From Acheta domesticus (taxonomy: Eukaryota; Arthropoda; Insecta; Orthoptera; Gryllidae): a DNA stretch of 64,000 nt. Positions 35,374 through 47,234 of the stretch are shown piece by piece (position 1 is the stretch's first letter; each line of letters begins with the position of its first letter). The stretch is from NCBI GenBank assembly GCA_031308135.1, contig JAHLJT010009436.1:117214416-117278415 (forward strand). Reading direction: 5' to 3'. Both the position numbers and the translations under genes were made by a program. A model generated the notes under the pieces. It was not told the origin of the DNA and made no database searches. It worked only from the letters and a program-made list of their open reading frames with translations.

Positions 35374-36076
35374 TTTTCTTAATGTGTATGGGTCCCGGAT
35401 GCCCTGTCTTGTATATTTCTCTAGAAATCCTTTAAACGTTGGATTAGTTACTTTTTCGAAGGGTAAATTTGCCCCTAATAAAGAATAACACATTTCCATT
35501 AAAAATGGATTTGTTGCAGGCTTCAATGTTGCCTGAGTTTGCACTAAGTGTGACATAGTTTTTTCCTTTCTCAAGCTTTGACACTACGAGAAGTAGGTGC
35601 AAGGTGCCGGCCCATTTTGAACTTTTTGGAACATTTAATCTGCATAAATAAATTCAAATTATACAGAACTACATATTTTTTAAGAAGGGTATTAGAATGT
35701 TGTTACAAATTACCACGTTTTGAAACAAATGTTACTCAAATTTTGATTCAAATTAATGTCAGATTTAATTTAAGACAAGCGTACTTTACTAAACTGTATT
35801 TTGCTAATCGTTCAGGAGTTCAAACTATCTGGGCAGAAATTTCATAAGCTCGAATTTGAGATGTGGCCGTAGGTATTATGTTTAGTACGAACTTGTTTTG
35901 ACATACTACTTTCTCTTGTTGATAATATTATTCTTTTTACAGACACAGCGATGCTAGTAGTACTTCACACGAAATTAAAAGAAAAAATATTAAGTACTCC
36001 ATGTTTTTTAATAACATTAAAAATAATAGAGGTAAAATTCTAAAACTCAAGGAAAATGTTTGGAAAGAATATGCAT
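35374..36076. other. Unassigned AT-rich sequence
   Basis: No recognisable gene between the foldback structure and the hAT element. Confidence 0.5.
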
Positions 36077-36084
36077 ACTAATAC
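36077..36084. repeat. hAT target-site duplication, left
   Basis: actaatac, repeated exactly at 39534-39541. Confidence 0.85.
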
Positions 36085-36374
36085 CAGTGGCGTGCATTCA
36101 ACCCCAGCAACCCCAGCACTGCTGGGGTAAGCAATAATGAGAATTAAATGAATCTTGAGAACAATGCACCCTATGTCATGTGATCAAAATATTGCACCCA
36201 CTGTATACTCTACTGCGATCTTTGCGCCGGCCCATTGCTCTTCCTCAAGAGCGCTGTAAGGGCCCTCACGGCCCTGCCCCAGCTCTGTCATCGTCGCTGG
36301 GAAAGACAGCTGCGCGCGCATCTACTTCACTGGGCCCGTGGCACGCGGCGGGCGGGGGGCAACCGTGCCGATAC

Positions 36375-36630
36375 TATACTGCGATTTTGTAGGAAGAGCT
36401 CTCAAGATAACTCAAATCCCATCTTCGCGATGGAATATGTCACGGCATTTCGTATCATTCACAGTCGTTCCGCTAGATTTCGCACGATCGCGACCGTATG
36501 AAGCAGTGCTTGCGATCATGCGACTTCTACCGGCAAGACCGAGAAAAGACGCGAAATGCCGTGACATATTCCATCGCGAAGATGGGATTTGAGTTATCTT
36601 GAGAGCTCTTCCTTCAAAAATCGCAGTATA
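36375..36630. mobile_element. Palindromic MITE, copy 2
   Basis: Starts tatactgcg and ends cgcagtata. The arms pair over about 125 bp (for example aactcaaatcccatcttcgc and its complement). The centre carries gtcgcatgatcgc in one arm, as in the copy at 34923-35157, and both have a ggaatat-tca-ggtatttcg-type inner arm. Same palindrome family, nested in the hAT element. Confidence 0.75.
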
Positions 36631-37180
36631 TGCTCTTGTTCAGCTAGCTGGGGATTGATGACGTTTCTCCCCTTCCCTTTGCTTCGTGGCCAGGCGTCTC
36701 CTGGCGAACGTGATTGCAGTACTCCCCGCTAGAGGGCAGATGAGAGCAACCCAGACACATTACTGCCAGTGCTACCACAAAGCAAAATTATTTTAAATGA
36801 TATATTTTGTTAATATCAATTACCGTACCCTTTGTCGGGAAGTTTGTAACTTATAAAATTATTATAGAGCACATATTTCTCTCTCGCGTTAATAACAATG
36901 AACAAAAATTTAAGTAGAGATTTTATTAATTTTTCTGAGGAAGGTAGTTCTTACACACGTGATCAAAACCAAAAAAATCCCCGAATTTTTTAGTAGCCCA
37001 GGTTACTCTTCTTAGAGAATCAGTGTGCGTGGCAGAGTAGTGTGTGACGTAGTGGTGATCCATTGCAGTGACGTATTGTCGTGTTTTCTCGTGTTTCGTG
37101 AAGATTTGTAGTAATTACGCTATGTAGTAATACGTGATTTGTGTAATCTAACAGGTATTCTGGAACAATTGTGTGTAGTA

Positions 37181-39279
37181 TGTCTTCCAGTGAGTGTGTA
37201 ATTGATGATATTTTGAGGAGACCATTTTCAACGAGGCAGTTCCATGAGAAGAAGCGTAATTGAAAACGGTAGGCCAATACCAGCCTTAGCACAATTACAG
37301 CAGATAACAAAAAACTTCACGAGACATTTCACCTGCTCTGCCTACGAAAAATATCAATGGCTAGCTGGCAGTGAAAGACTGAATTGTTTGTTTTGTTGAT
37401 CTTGTTTGCTCTTTGGGCAAGATCAGAATACCTCATGGACAAAATCGGGATATAAAAATTTAGGAAGTTTCACAAAAGCAGCAACTGCACACGAACTGTC
37501 AGTAGGACACATCAGAGCTTCGTATCTTTTGGCATCATTCGGGCATGCTCGTATTGAAACGCAATTGGACCAGCAACTTCAAACTGAAATATCTCTCCAC
37601 AATAAGAAAGTGCAACAAAATCGCGAGCTTCTCAAAAGGTTCATAAACGCCGTATGTTTCTTAAGTAAACAGGAATTAGCATTCAGAGGACATAACGAAT
37701 CTAGATTGTCACTTAATCGTGGTAAATATGTGGAACTACTGCTCTACATAGCAGAGTATGATTCTCTCCTGAGGACTCATTCTGGAAACTATTCCGCGGG
37801 TTATCCAATCGGATACAAAATGATCTCATAGATTCCATATCTCATTCGCTGTTGCAAGAAATTAAATCTGACATAGCGAATGCTAATTTTGTCTCTGTGT
37901 TGGTAGATGAAACAACAGCTGTTTCCAACACTGCTCAGTTTCCAATTGTGTTCCGATATGTTTACGGTGGTGAAACAAAAGAACGGTTTGTCGGATTTCG
38001 TGATGTAAGTGCGAACCGAAGCGACGCGACGACAGCAGAGCTTATAAGAGAGTACTAGACAGAATTTGACTGCAATAACAAGCTTATGTTTCAGTCGTAC
38101 GACGGCGCAGCGTCCATGTCTGGAAATGTGAACGGCGTCCAGGCCCTCATAAAACAGACTCATCCTCAGGCAGTTTATATTCATTGCTACGTACATGTAT
38201 TGAATTTAATACTTTCACGGAGTGTTAATAACATCAGAGAATGTAAAATATTCTTTAGTAATTTGAGTGGTATTACTGCCTTCTTCTCGCGGTCACCAAA
38301 ATTTCTTGACAATTTTCTACAAAGACGATTGCCATCTGTTTGCCCCACTAGATGGAACTATACAGAGCGACTTGTCAACACTGTGTATATGCACGGAAAT
38401 GATCTTCATAATGTATTCACTACTATGCTCAATAATCAAGACGAGGTTGAAAATGATATATTGGCTCCTGTTAGTGGTTATTTGTCAATTTTATCTGACT
38501 TTTTGTTTTGCTTTTTATTGAGAACTTTTGATAAAATCTTTTCGTTCTCGGGAATATTGTACAACATTCTCCAAACAAAAGCACCTGACATCGGTTACTG
38601 TAGACAAAAAATTAAAGAAACACGGAAAAATATAGCTGATATGAGAAGCGAGTATGAAAGTGTACATTCTGAAACCATAAGAGAAGTTGGCGAAGAATCT
38701 AGGAGAGTCAGTGTAAATTACAAGCGACTATATTACGAAATCTTTGATAATGTGGATAAGCAGTTGGAGATTAGATTTCAAGACTATGGAAATTTGCAGT
38801 TCTTGGAATTAATATCAAATGATATTAGCAAGTATAACACATTCAAGAAACAATTTCCCCAGAAGGAATTTTCTAGCTTGCTTGGAGCTTATGGGAGTAA
38901 TTTTGATGAAGTAAGATTACACAATGAACTTGCTGTATTTTATAGCACCGAAGAGTTTCAAGAGAAAAACCCATATAAACTACTGAAATCTTTGAATTCC
39001 ATGTCGCTATCCACATTCTTTCCACAACTTACGCGCCTTGTATCACTGATTTGTTCTATTCCTGTATCAACAGCATTGGTAGAAATATCGTTTTCGACTC
39101 TGAAAAGAATAAAAACTTATGCTCGAAACAGAACAAGTGAAAAGAGATTATCCAATTTAGCCTTACTCTCTATCGAAACATCTCTACTGGAGGGCATAAG
39201 ACACACATATTCATTTTTCGAAAAAACTGTGCAGCATTTTGCTAGTCATGAAAGAAGAATGGATTTTACATTTCGTTGA
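37181..39279 (+). pseudogene. hAT transposase (ZMYM/TTF zinc-finger type), broken
   Basis: Starts MSSSECVIDDILRRPFSTRQ. The zinc-finger block (YEKYQWLAGSERLNCLFC and then LLFGQDQ, about 37340-37430) follows. Next come the catalytic-domain pieces: VLVDETTAVSNTAQFPIV at about 37900, and SYDGAASMSGNVNGVQALI with HCYVHVLNL at 38095-38210. The longest open frame is 38086-39279 and ends in the hAT dimerisation motif (TALVEISFSTLKRIK and SNLALLSIE). Lesions: TGA at about 37259 and again at about 37397, a frame change near 37800, and a TAG at about 38056. The family cuts and pastes DNA; this copy cannot. Confidence 0.85.
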
Positions 39280-39533
39280 TTGCAGCATCATTTGCAGAAA
39301 GCAGACTTCATTTTCCTGTTCTGTAAGTTACGATAATTTACTTTTTCTTGCATGAAAATATATCTTGTGTAAGAGTGATGAATTGAATGTTGGAATTTTT
39401 TATTTTTTAAATATTGTTTCACTGTTGGGTTAAAAAATCTCCTGTTGCGCGACTACTTTGTATGGGTTTGAGTGAGGGAATCTGGTTGGCCGCGAGCAGC
39501 TGGGGTATACCAAGTAATCACCGCACGCCCCTG

Positions 39534-39541
39534 ACTAATAC
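39534..39541. repeat. hAT target-site duplication, right
   Basis: Second copy of actaatac. Confidence 0.85.
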
Positions 39542-39648
39542 ACACAATAATGATTTAAAAACAATGCGCCAACAGTTTCTACAAGACAATTTCTTAAACC
39601 TCAGAAAAATCTCAAAACTTCAAAAAATAATTAATAGTATCTCGATAA

Positions 39649-41441
39649 TAATTATTTTGGTAGATTTTAAGAACAGGGTTCGGCTCCTATTGACGCGCAC
39701 GATTCGGTTCCGAACGAGTCACTCGCGGCGCCGCCACAGTGTGCCCGGCCACACGGCCACGTGGCCAACGCACTTTCGTGTGGAACACGGGGTAAGATAT
39801 ATAGGTGTGTTCACTCCCAGTCTAAAACTGAAGCTAATATGAGGCTAGTTCCCACAGCTCTCGCTAGATAAGCGCTGCGAACGACTTGGGCATTTTTGTT
39901 GGGTCAAGATGGCTTCTATTGATAGCACGGTGAATAGTAGACTTGACTGATCTCTTCGTAGTAAAAACTTTATTCCGGAGTATGAAGTAAATTTAAATTT
40001 CCGGTGTTTATCAACATCCAGAACCATGATATTTTCAATTGAAACACAATGTGGCCCACTTCTATTCACCACCGTAGCACTACAAACAGACAATAACACA
40101 ATCATAACTATGTGTGAGAAAAGCTCTACATAAGCAGAAATTAAGATAAGATGTAATGAAAAGTTACAAGAATAGAATAACGCTTTTCTCAAAAGTAAAT
40201 TCTTCTTCTTCATAAATGCATAGTCAAAGCAATTTTACAGTGAATGGTTTGCACATATCCAACAACATTTTGAAATTTAAGTACAGGAAAATGAATGTTA
40301 ATAATGATAATTCCGCAATGAATGAAAAATGTATATATAAGTTACTTATGTAACATTTATGTACATTAATATATTTAGGAAATTAAGAATGTATGTAAAC
40401 TGTACATGTATACTGTTTGTAAGTAGGTTATGTGATTTTGAGAATTGTAAGTCATAAAATTGCAATTATTTCAGAAAATAATATGTACAAATTGAATATT
40501 ATTAATATTGAAATAAAGAATTGAGTTGAATTATAATACACTACATTTTTTAATTTGTAAAATATTACTATAAAATTATAATTGACACTGAAATAGTTTT
40601 TCAGTGAGGGTCAGTGATAAATATACTGTTGCAAAGAACAAACCTGTTGATTGCTGAGCAACGTGATTGTCAAATGAATGGTAAATCACTGTTTAAGTGA
40701 TATTCTTAAATGTAATCGCTATTGTTTTTTTTTGTTGTTATAACTCTAACTCTTGTTTTCAAATGGAAATCCTCATTCTCTGTTACTTACATCATATAAC
40801 AGCAAATATGCATGGCTCTCGCTACAAAACATTTCAAAACAATTAACATCCCCTGTCAGCCTGTATAATAGATCTTAAAAAATCCCGATACATTTACAGT
40901 AGCGGTTCCCCAATTATGTGTATTCAGTGACGGTTATAGCTTTCTTGCAACGAAAACACCAGAAAATACTAAATGCGCGAGACGCCATCATCAATGCCCA
41001 ATCCGATCGTGCGCACCGTACGGACAAGCGAGGAACCAGCCTCAAACTGGCTTCAAAAATTTTGCCCAAAAGGCGGCTAGTTGACACACCTATATATCTT
41101 ACACCGTGTGTGGAATCTTGACGCTTCGCTACCAGTGTCCAAGTTGAGGACGAGGCTCGGGCCTTCGGCCCTCGCGTTAACATAAAACATCCTTGAGTCT
41201 GTCCAACGCATAATTACCAACGCATTTTATGCATTTAACATTATGCATGCAACGCATTTTATGCATTTAACCATTGTAATTCTCCATTACACATTCGCAC
41301 CACACCGCACAATGCACAATGCAAGCAGTGCTCCCTGAGTGATCCGTTCTCGTGGTCCGCGCGAGTGAACCATGCGCAAGTGAACCGTGCGCCGTTGTTT
41401 TAGTGAGCCGAACCCTGTCCTTAAAATCAGCCATTATTTTA
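39649..41441. mobile_element. MITE copy B, split by another element
   Basis: Same ends (acagggttcggctc in inverted orientation) and same body as copy A at 6643-7122, colinear up to the word cgtgtgga. There 1.3 kb of foreign DNA intervenes, and the body then resumes with gaatc. Some 20-40-bp differences near 41220-41330 are further indels. Confidence 0.8.
39786..41107. mobile_element. Nested DNA element with 20-plus-bp inverted ends
   Basis: The left end, cacggggtaagatatatagg, is mirrored at the right as ctatatatcttacaccg. The shared inverted core is taagatatataggtgtgt. The host MITE word (g)tgtggaa is duplicated on both sides (39778-39785 and 41108-41115), a 7- or 8-bp target duplication, which fits hAT or P-type elements. 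The 1.3-kb interior has no recognisable transposase. Comparison with MITE copy A gives the empty site. Confidence 0.75.
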
Positions 41442-44400
41442 CTTCAATAAAAATTAAATATTTTTTTCGTTTCATATCTATTTCATTGATATTGGTTTAT
41501 CCTTTTCTGAGTTTCAGTATTTCAAATTATATAATTTCTGCAGCAAAATTATAATTGAGCACTAAACATTTCGACTAGGGAAACAATACCAGTGGATATA
41601 TTTTTTTAATTAATCAATTTTTACAGTTTTGTCAACTTCTTTATTATAAATATTGGAATAAATTATATTTCCATCCGTCCTCCAGAAAATCGTTGTTTCC
41701 AATTGTTTGTTTGGGAAGAGTTGCACACGAAGCCTTAGAAGAAACTGTTTTAAACTTAACTTTTGCGTGTCCTTGACTATTTTCCTCTCCCATTGTCAGT
41801 TATCAAAGGATATCGAGTTTTGGCTCCGTGCATCTTCCGAATCCTTTACGATGTATGATATGACGTTGATAATTCGTTTCGCGATCGTTGCTCACCGCAC
41901 GTGTAATAGCGGCGCAAATCCAAGTAACGTACAGGAAAGTTAAAATGTGTACAATAACAATAAGCACCAAAGAGAAGTGCGTGTTATAGGAGTTTTCAGG
42001 CTCAAATGGTCCCAGAGAAAGTGGATCATACCAACTTCATGAATATCACCCGTAATATTAACGGCATTGGCTTAGGGACTTTTACTTACACTTTAAGTTT
42101 TGTACAGGTCCATTTCAGAGGAGTCAACCGTCAACGAAACTCCCCATGTGTTGGCACATACACGCCGAAATAGACTTTGTTTAGCTGAGGTTGGCATTTT
42201 TTCATTTGTTTTATTTTCTACCAACATGTTCAAAACTGCACTCTTAAACGCGTAGAAGCATATGTATAATTTTTTAACTGAATTGGTCGTTTTGATTTGA
42301 TATTCTCATCGCATTATTTGTTTTTGAATTTTTAAACGAGACAGTGGAAACAATGCCACGTAAGTGTCTTAAAATGATGCATGCAAATCGTGTTAAAGTT
42401 AAACAATGAATATTAAATAGTGCAGCAAAATACAATGTTATAGCTCTACATGAGAATTCAAAAGCGAATTAGAACGAAAATGGATGATGAAAACGAATTC
42501 CGAACGTACATGTGAAGTGGCATTATTTATTTCAGGTAAGATGTTTATGAAACATAACAATCTTAAATTTTTGTATTAAGGAATAGATTACTTGTGCATT
42601 ACCACATGCAGGTATTTTGTATGTTTTTGGTTATATCTATAAATTGGGAATTGTATCACACACGGTGATTGAACATATTTTAATTAATATTGTTTGGTCT
42701 AATAATGAAGCCATATGTGAGTGAATTAACATTACAAATTTATGTGAATATCTAAAATGCAGTTCATATCGACTTCACAATATTCTTTCAGTATTGTGAA
42801 TCATATCACTTAGTGATTGTGAAGAAAGCAATTGCAAGTTTCATCTATAAAAAAACTCATGATGGTAACATTCAACATATGAGTGTATATTTTTGTACTT
42901 TGTAATGGGTATAGTTTGCAAAGAAGAAATAATAGGAAACACTCTTTACAGGGAAAGTTCTTTCTGAAAAAGAAATTTGGGAGAATATCAGAGGCAATTA
43001 TGATACATTCTTTTTCCAATGATCTTAACCTTCTTTGTTCAGAATTCTTAAAAGAATTTTGCTTGGAAAATCAACGTAAGTATATTGTTTATAGGGGAAA
43101 AGATGATGTTAATTATCCAGGAGAATTATTTTTGTCAGCCTTATTAGTAGTAATAATAATATCAATTGTAAAAATAATAACAATAATATCTGTCAAAGAG
43201 AATAGCTTCAAACAATGTATGACAAGGTACTTTGCTCTAGGAATTCATATTCAATAAATCATATGCAGATTTACATTGCTTTGGACATACAATTACTGAT
43301 TACATTCTTTGATACTTTCACACTCCCATGGAAATATATTTAGTATTTTAAATGTGGGACAGTATTTACTATGTAAACCTATATTATATTATACATTTCA
43401 TTATGCAATACTTTTGTATAGTATTAATGTAATTATATAACTATTATACTTATTGAAATTTTTTGATATTTTACAGTCATGGCTGACCCAAAGAAAGGAG
43501 TGTATGAAGTATACATTGAGACCATATATTTATGAAGCTTGGCCAGAAAGCCCTTGAGCAGGTCTGTAGTGTAGGTATCATAAGTAAAATAAGACGAATA
43601 GTGCCAAAGTTCTGTGCAAAATGTGAACATTTTAAAAATATTTATTGTCAGGATACATGGTAAATGCTGTATATTATTATTCTTGTATTTTAATTTTCAT
43701 CTTTTCATATCCACCTTCATATATTCTATTAAAATGATTTACGCAGTTATCACATAAATTAATGTTTTTCAAGTATTATAATTAATTAACCACAGGTGTA
43801 TAATTGATAAATTGCTGGGAACTGAAGGGCAGACTGTTTCAAGGCTTACTCCCTAATACAGTTTCAACTGAAAATATGTGATCTCAGTCAAAGTGATTCT
43901 TCAATAAGAATGTCCTTAGAAAATCTTGCTACAGAATAGAAAAGGCCAGAAATCTTTGGAAGCAGCCTTTTAAACAGGTATCTTAATTATCTAAATTCAC
44001 TGACACATTTAACACAAGGAAAATGAGGTTCAATATCTTAAATTTAATAAAGTGTTATGAATACATTTTTTTAAGGTGTCAACTTTGGACAAATTGGAAA
44101 AATGCAGTGAAGCATTCTGAGAAAATTATGGTTGTGTATAGAGAGAAGAATGGGGTAGATTGTGAAAACCAATTTTTGTACATCTGATCAGGAACAGTGT
44201 AGATGAAGATTTCAAAAAAAACTTAACTGTAAAAACACTTGTTTGTAATTATTGTAAAATAAATTTACTTGGTAAAAAAATAAATAGTGTTTTAACTCTT
44301 CTTCCTTAGTTTTCACTGTTGAATGTGGAGACGAAATATATTATTGTAATTATGAAATGGAGACAAATACAATTTAAGAAATACTCTGATTCGAATTTTT

Positions 44401-46900
44401 AAAATTTCTTTCCATTAATTCTATATTCTTATCAATCATTAACAATCTTTGTAAGAATGTAATTTATTAATTTATTCCTCTAAAGCTTTCTAATTATATT
44501 TGCATTTTAAAATGAAGTAAAACATTAAACTTCTCATATTTCAACATTATGAGTTTCAGAAGAAAATTATCAAAATAATTGATCCAAATGATAATTATTT
44601 CAATGTTTCAAAACATTCAGTTGATTAAAATTAATATCATAATGAGAGATGAAAATTAACATTATAATGAGAGAAGTTCCTGTTGACATTTCTCTAATTG
44701 CGTATGTTTGAATGTAGCGCCGAAGCCTAGCTTCATGTACGTTTTCGAAGTTGGCAGGGCCGAATGGCCACCATATTGAAAATTCTAGGGACCAAAGCAA
44801 GCTGAAATCCCGTATATCGGGATCTAAGATCAATTTACTATATATACAAAATATGCGTCATTTGTAATATTCACAAATTATGCAGAGAAATAATAAGAAA
44901 GTACTTAAATGTACTAGATAGATGTCTAAATATGCAGTATTGATTTAAAAACGTCAAAATATGCATTAATTATGCATTTCTCCAAAAAACACAAAAACAT
45001 GCAAATGTGCACAGAAAAAGTATGCAAAGTTACCAGTTTCTCATGAAACATATATTTACAAAGTTTGAAATCTCTACGAAGCTTAAATAAAAACATGCAT
45101 TTGCATGGAAATCCTGTCTCTAGTCATGACATAAATTATTACTAAAGACAAACTAAATCTGATCCAAGATGTATATATTTTTCTTATGTTGTTATAAAAC
45201 CATTTCTGTCAATTTTACCACTTATAAAGTTGATTTGTTTTGTGTTAAAACATGAAAAGATGGTGGAAATACAATTATAATTTTATTAACACAGGTAGTA
45301 GATTTATATTCAAGAGCTATTTAAATACTAATTCGATGGTGTCTACAATTTCAGATTATTCTTCTGTACCTATATTGTACCTCGATGATCATGTAAGATT
45401 GTTTTCAGAATAAATTTTATGAATACCATACAGAAAAAAGTTTGTTTTTAATAGTGCCAATTTATTCTTTCCTTGCTCAAATTAATTTGTATTTTTTATA
45501 TAGGGCGTAAATAGCGGAGTACGTGATGTTATGGAGGTTATCTACATTGGATGTCCAAAAAGTTTTTAGTCCAAAAAGTAGATGCACCTGAGCCAGCTGG
45601 TTCAACGATCAAGAAGTATCCATTCTTGCCACAGAATGCAGTGCTATCGATTTAACTCCTGTACCTTATTGTAGATGGTGCCACACGAGTTTCCCCTCCT
45701 GTTGTAAAGAATTTTGACTGAGAATGATTAAGGCATTCAATGCATGCCTTGCATTCATGGAGAATACGCCACAAACCATTTTATAATCATGGATTAACAG
45801 TATTCATCCACGTAACTATATACCAAATTTAAACTATTATTGAGTTGTACAACAATGTATACAAATGTATATTATACACTAAAATAAATGCAGAGAACTG
45901 TTGCAAGTCAAAGTGTTTTGAAGGCGAGAAAATGGTAAAAATGGTTTTTATTTTTTTAACTACACTAGAAAAAATCTGAAAAATGCACAAAAATGAATGA
46001 TTTGAGAGGAACTTTTGAGCCTTTTCGAGCCTTTTCCAAGAATCTAAGACACAGTAAAAATTTTTTTTGATATTTTTTCAAAAATATTCTTTTGCGTTTG
46101 AATTTGGCCCTGAGAAAGTATTGAACAATGTTTTTCCGACAGTATAAATTATTTTCTTATTTTTTTTCAATCAGATAAAATAGTGTTAAGTTGACAAAAA
46201 AATTAAAACGTTTCTGGCTGCGTGTGGGTGGTGGGACGGGCCGAAAAAAAATTCAAAAATATTTATTTTAGAGTTATAATGTCATTTGGTTTAGGGGAAG
46301 ATTTTACCATCTTATCACCCCCTTTAGGGGAACCCTTTAAGCCCTTCCGAAACAAAAATCCTGGTCGATTTTGACCGATCACGTGTGATGCCGGTGTCTT
46401 CAGTACACGGATTCTGTGTCATTATGAGTTTGGACGTTTGGAGAGGACTATTGGCCTAAGCCATAACCAGCATCACTAGACCTCAGCGCAAAACACGATC
46501 ACGCGTTACGCACGCGATAAGCTACGACACCCGATTTCCACGACATTCTCACGTGCACAATAGCTATATCCATACGCTGTCCGTCGCAGTAGTAGTCGTG
46601 GTATACTTCGATTTAAACATGTAAACAAGTCCGTTGACATAAATCAGCTGTTACGGTGTCATCTAATCGGGAGCTTGAGTGACACCTACAGTAGTGACGT
46701 TTAAGCTCTCTATTGGATGATATCGTAACAACTGATCAAATGTCAACGTACTCTGTAAATAAATTGAAGTATTGTATGTCCACACGTCCTTTCTGCATGT
46801 CTGCATTACGTCGTTCTCGACTCTCCTAACGAGCGTAGAGTGTATCCACGTGTACATCTGCTGACGAGTAGACAGTAAAGTTGTCATGAAAGAATGATCC
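41442..46900. other. AT-rich region upstream of PDHA1, no confident gene
   Basis: No known domain on either strand. Two short exon-like stretches are worth noting. One is 42940-43075, a plus-strand frame ending at a possible donor (aaCGTAAG). The other is 43478-43664, behind a good acceptor (tttgatattttacag) and ending in a possible donor, with a Cys-rich reading CAKCEHFKNIYCQD. Stops and frame changes interrupt them, and I do not recognise the protein. The rest looks like plain intergenic sequence. Confidence 0.45.
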
Positions 46901-46952
46901 TTGGTACTGCATTACAAACCTGTCCGAGACCGGGTATAGAAAGAACTTGAAT

Positions 46953-47010
46953 TTATATATAGGAGAGAACGTTTTCCAAGGCCAGACTACTCAGCCCCGT
47001 GCGTTCAGTC
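46953..47010 (+). promoter_or_regulatory. Candidate PDHA1 core promoter
   Basis: A TATA-like ttatatatag lies at about 46953-46962, and initiator-like TCAG words follow at 46991 and 47005. They sit 170-230 bp upstream of the ATG at 47184. Spacing is a little longer than ideal, and an upstream non-coding exon is possible. Confidence 0.3.
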
Positions 47011-47183
47011 GATGTGAGAAAGCGAGAGGTCGGCCTGCACTGGAGTTCGAGAAACAAGCGATCATTGGCTCGGTTAATAATTGGGTGTGCAGGACACGAG
47101 ATTGTAGGTCACCTTCGAAAAGCATTAGAAACGATAGTTCTCACAGTGCAGATTGCTACGAATTATTTCAGACGAAAACTACA

Positions 47184-47234
47184 ATGATTCCAAGATGTAT
47201 TCGCAGCTTCAGCACAAAATCAACTCAAAGGAAG
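47184..47234 (+). CDS. PDHA1: PDHA1 exon 1 (residues 1-17)
   Basis: ATG followed by a short basic, Ser/Thr-rich peptide ([12 protein letters not shown]), the start of the mitochondrial presequence. The donor is gaag|gtaaat. The ATG is chosen because it opens the frame that splices into the conserved body. The frame upstream of it is open but shows no similarity to a presequence. Confidence 0.8.

Larger units (their letters stand above)
36085..39533 (+). mobile_element. hAT transposon, complete ends, dead transposase
   Basis: The 3.45-kb element begins cagtggcgtgc and ends gcacgcccctg, i.e. inverted ends with one mismatch. It is flanked by a perfect 8-bp duplication (actaatac). CAGTGGCG ends and 8-bp duplications define hAT elements. 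Inside lie a palindromic MITE (36375-36630) and a transposase gene with several lesions. Confidence 0.9.
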
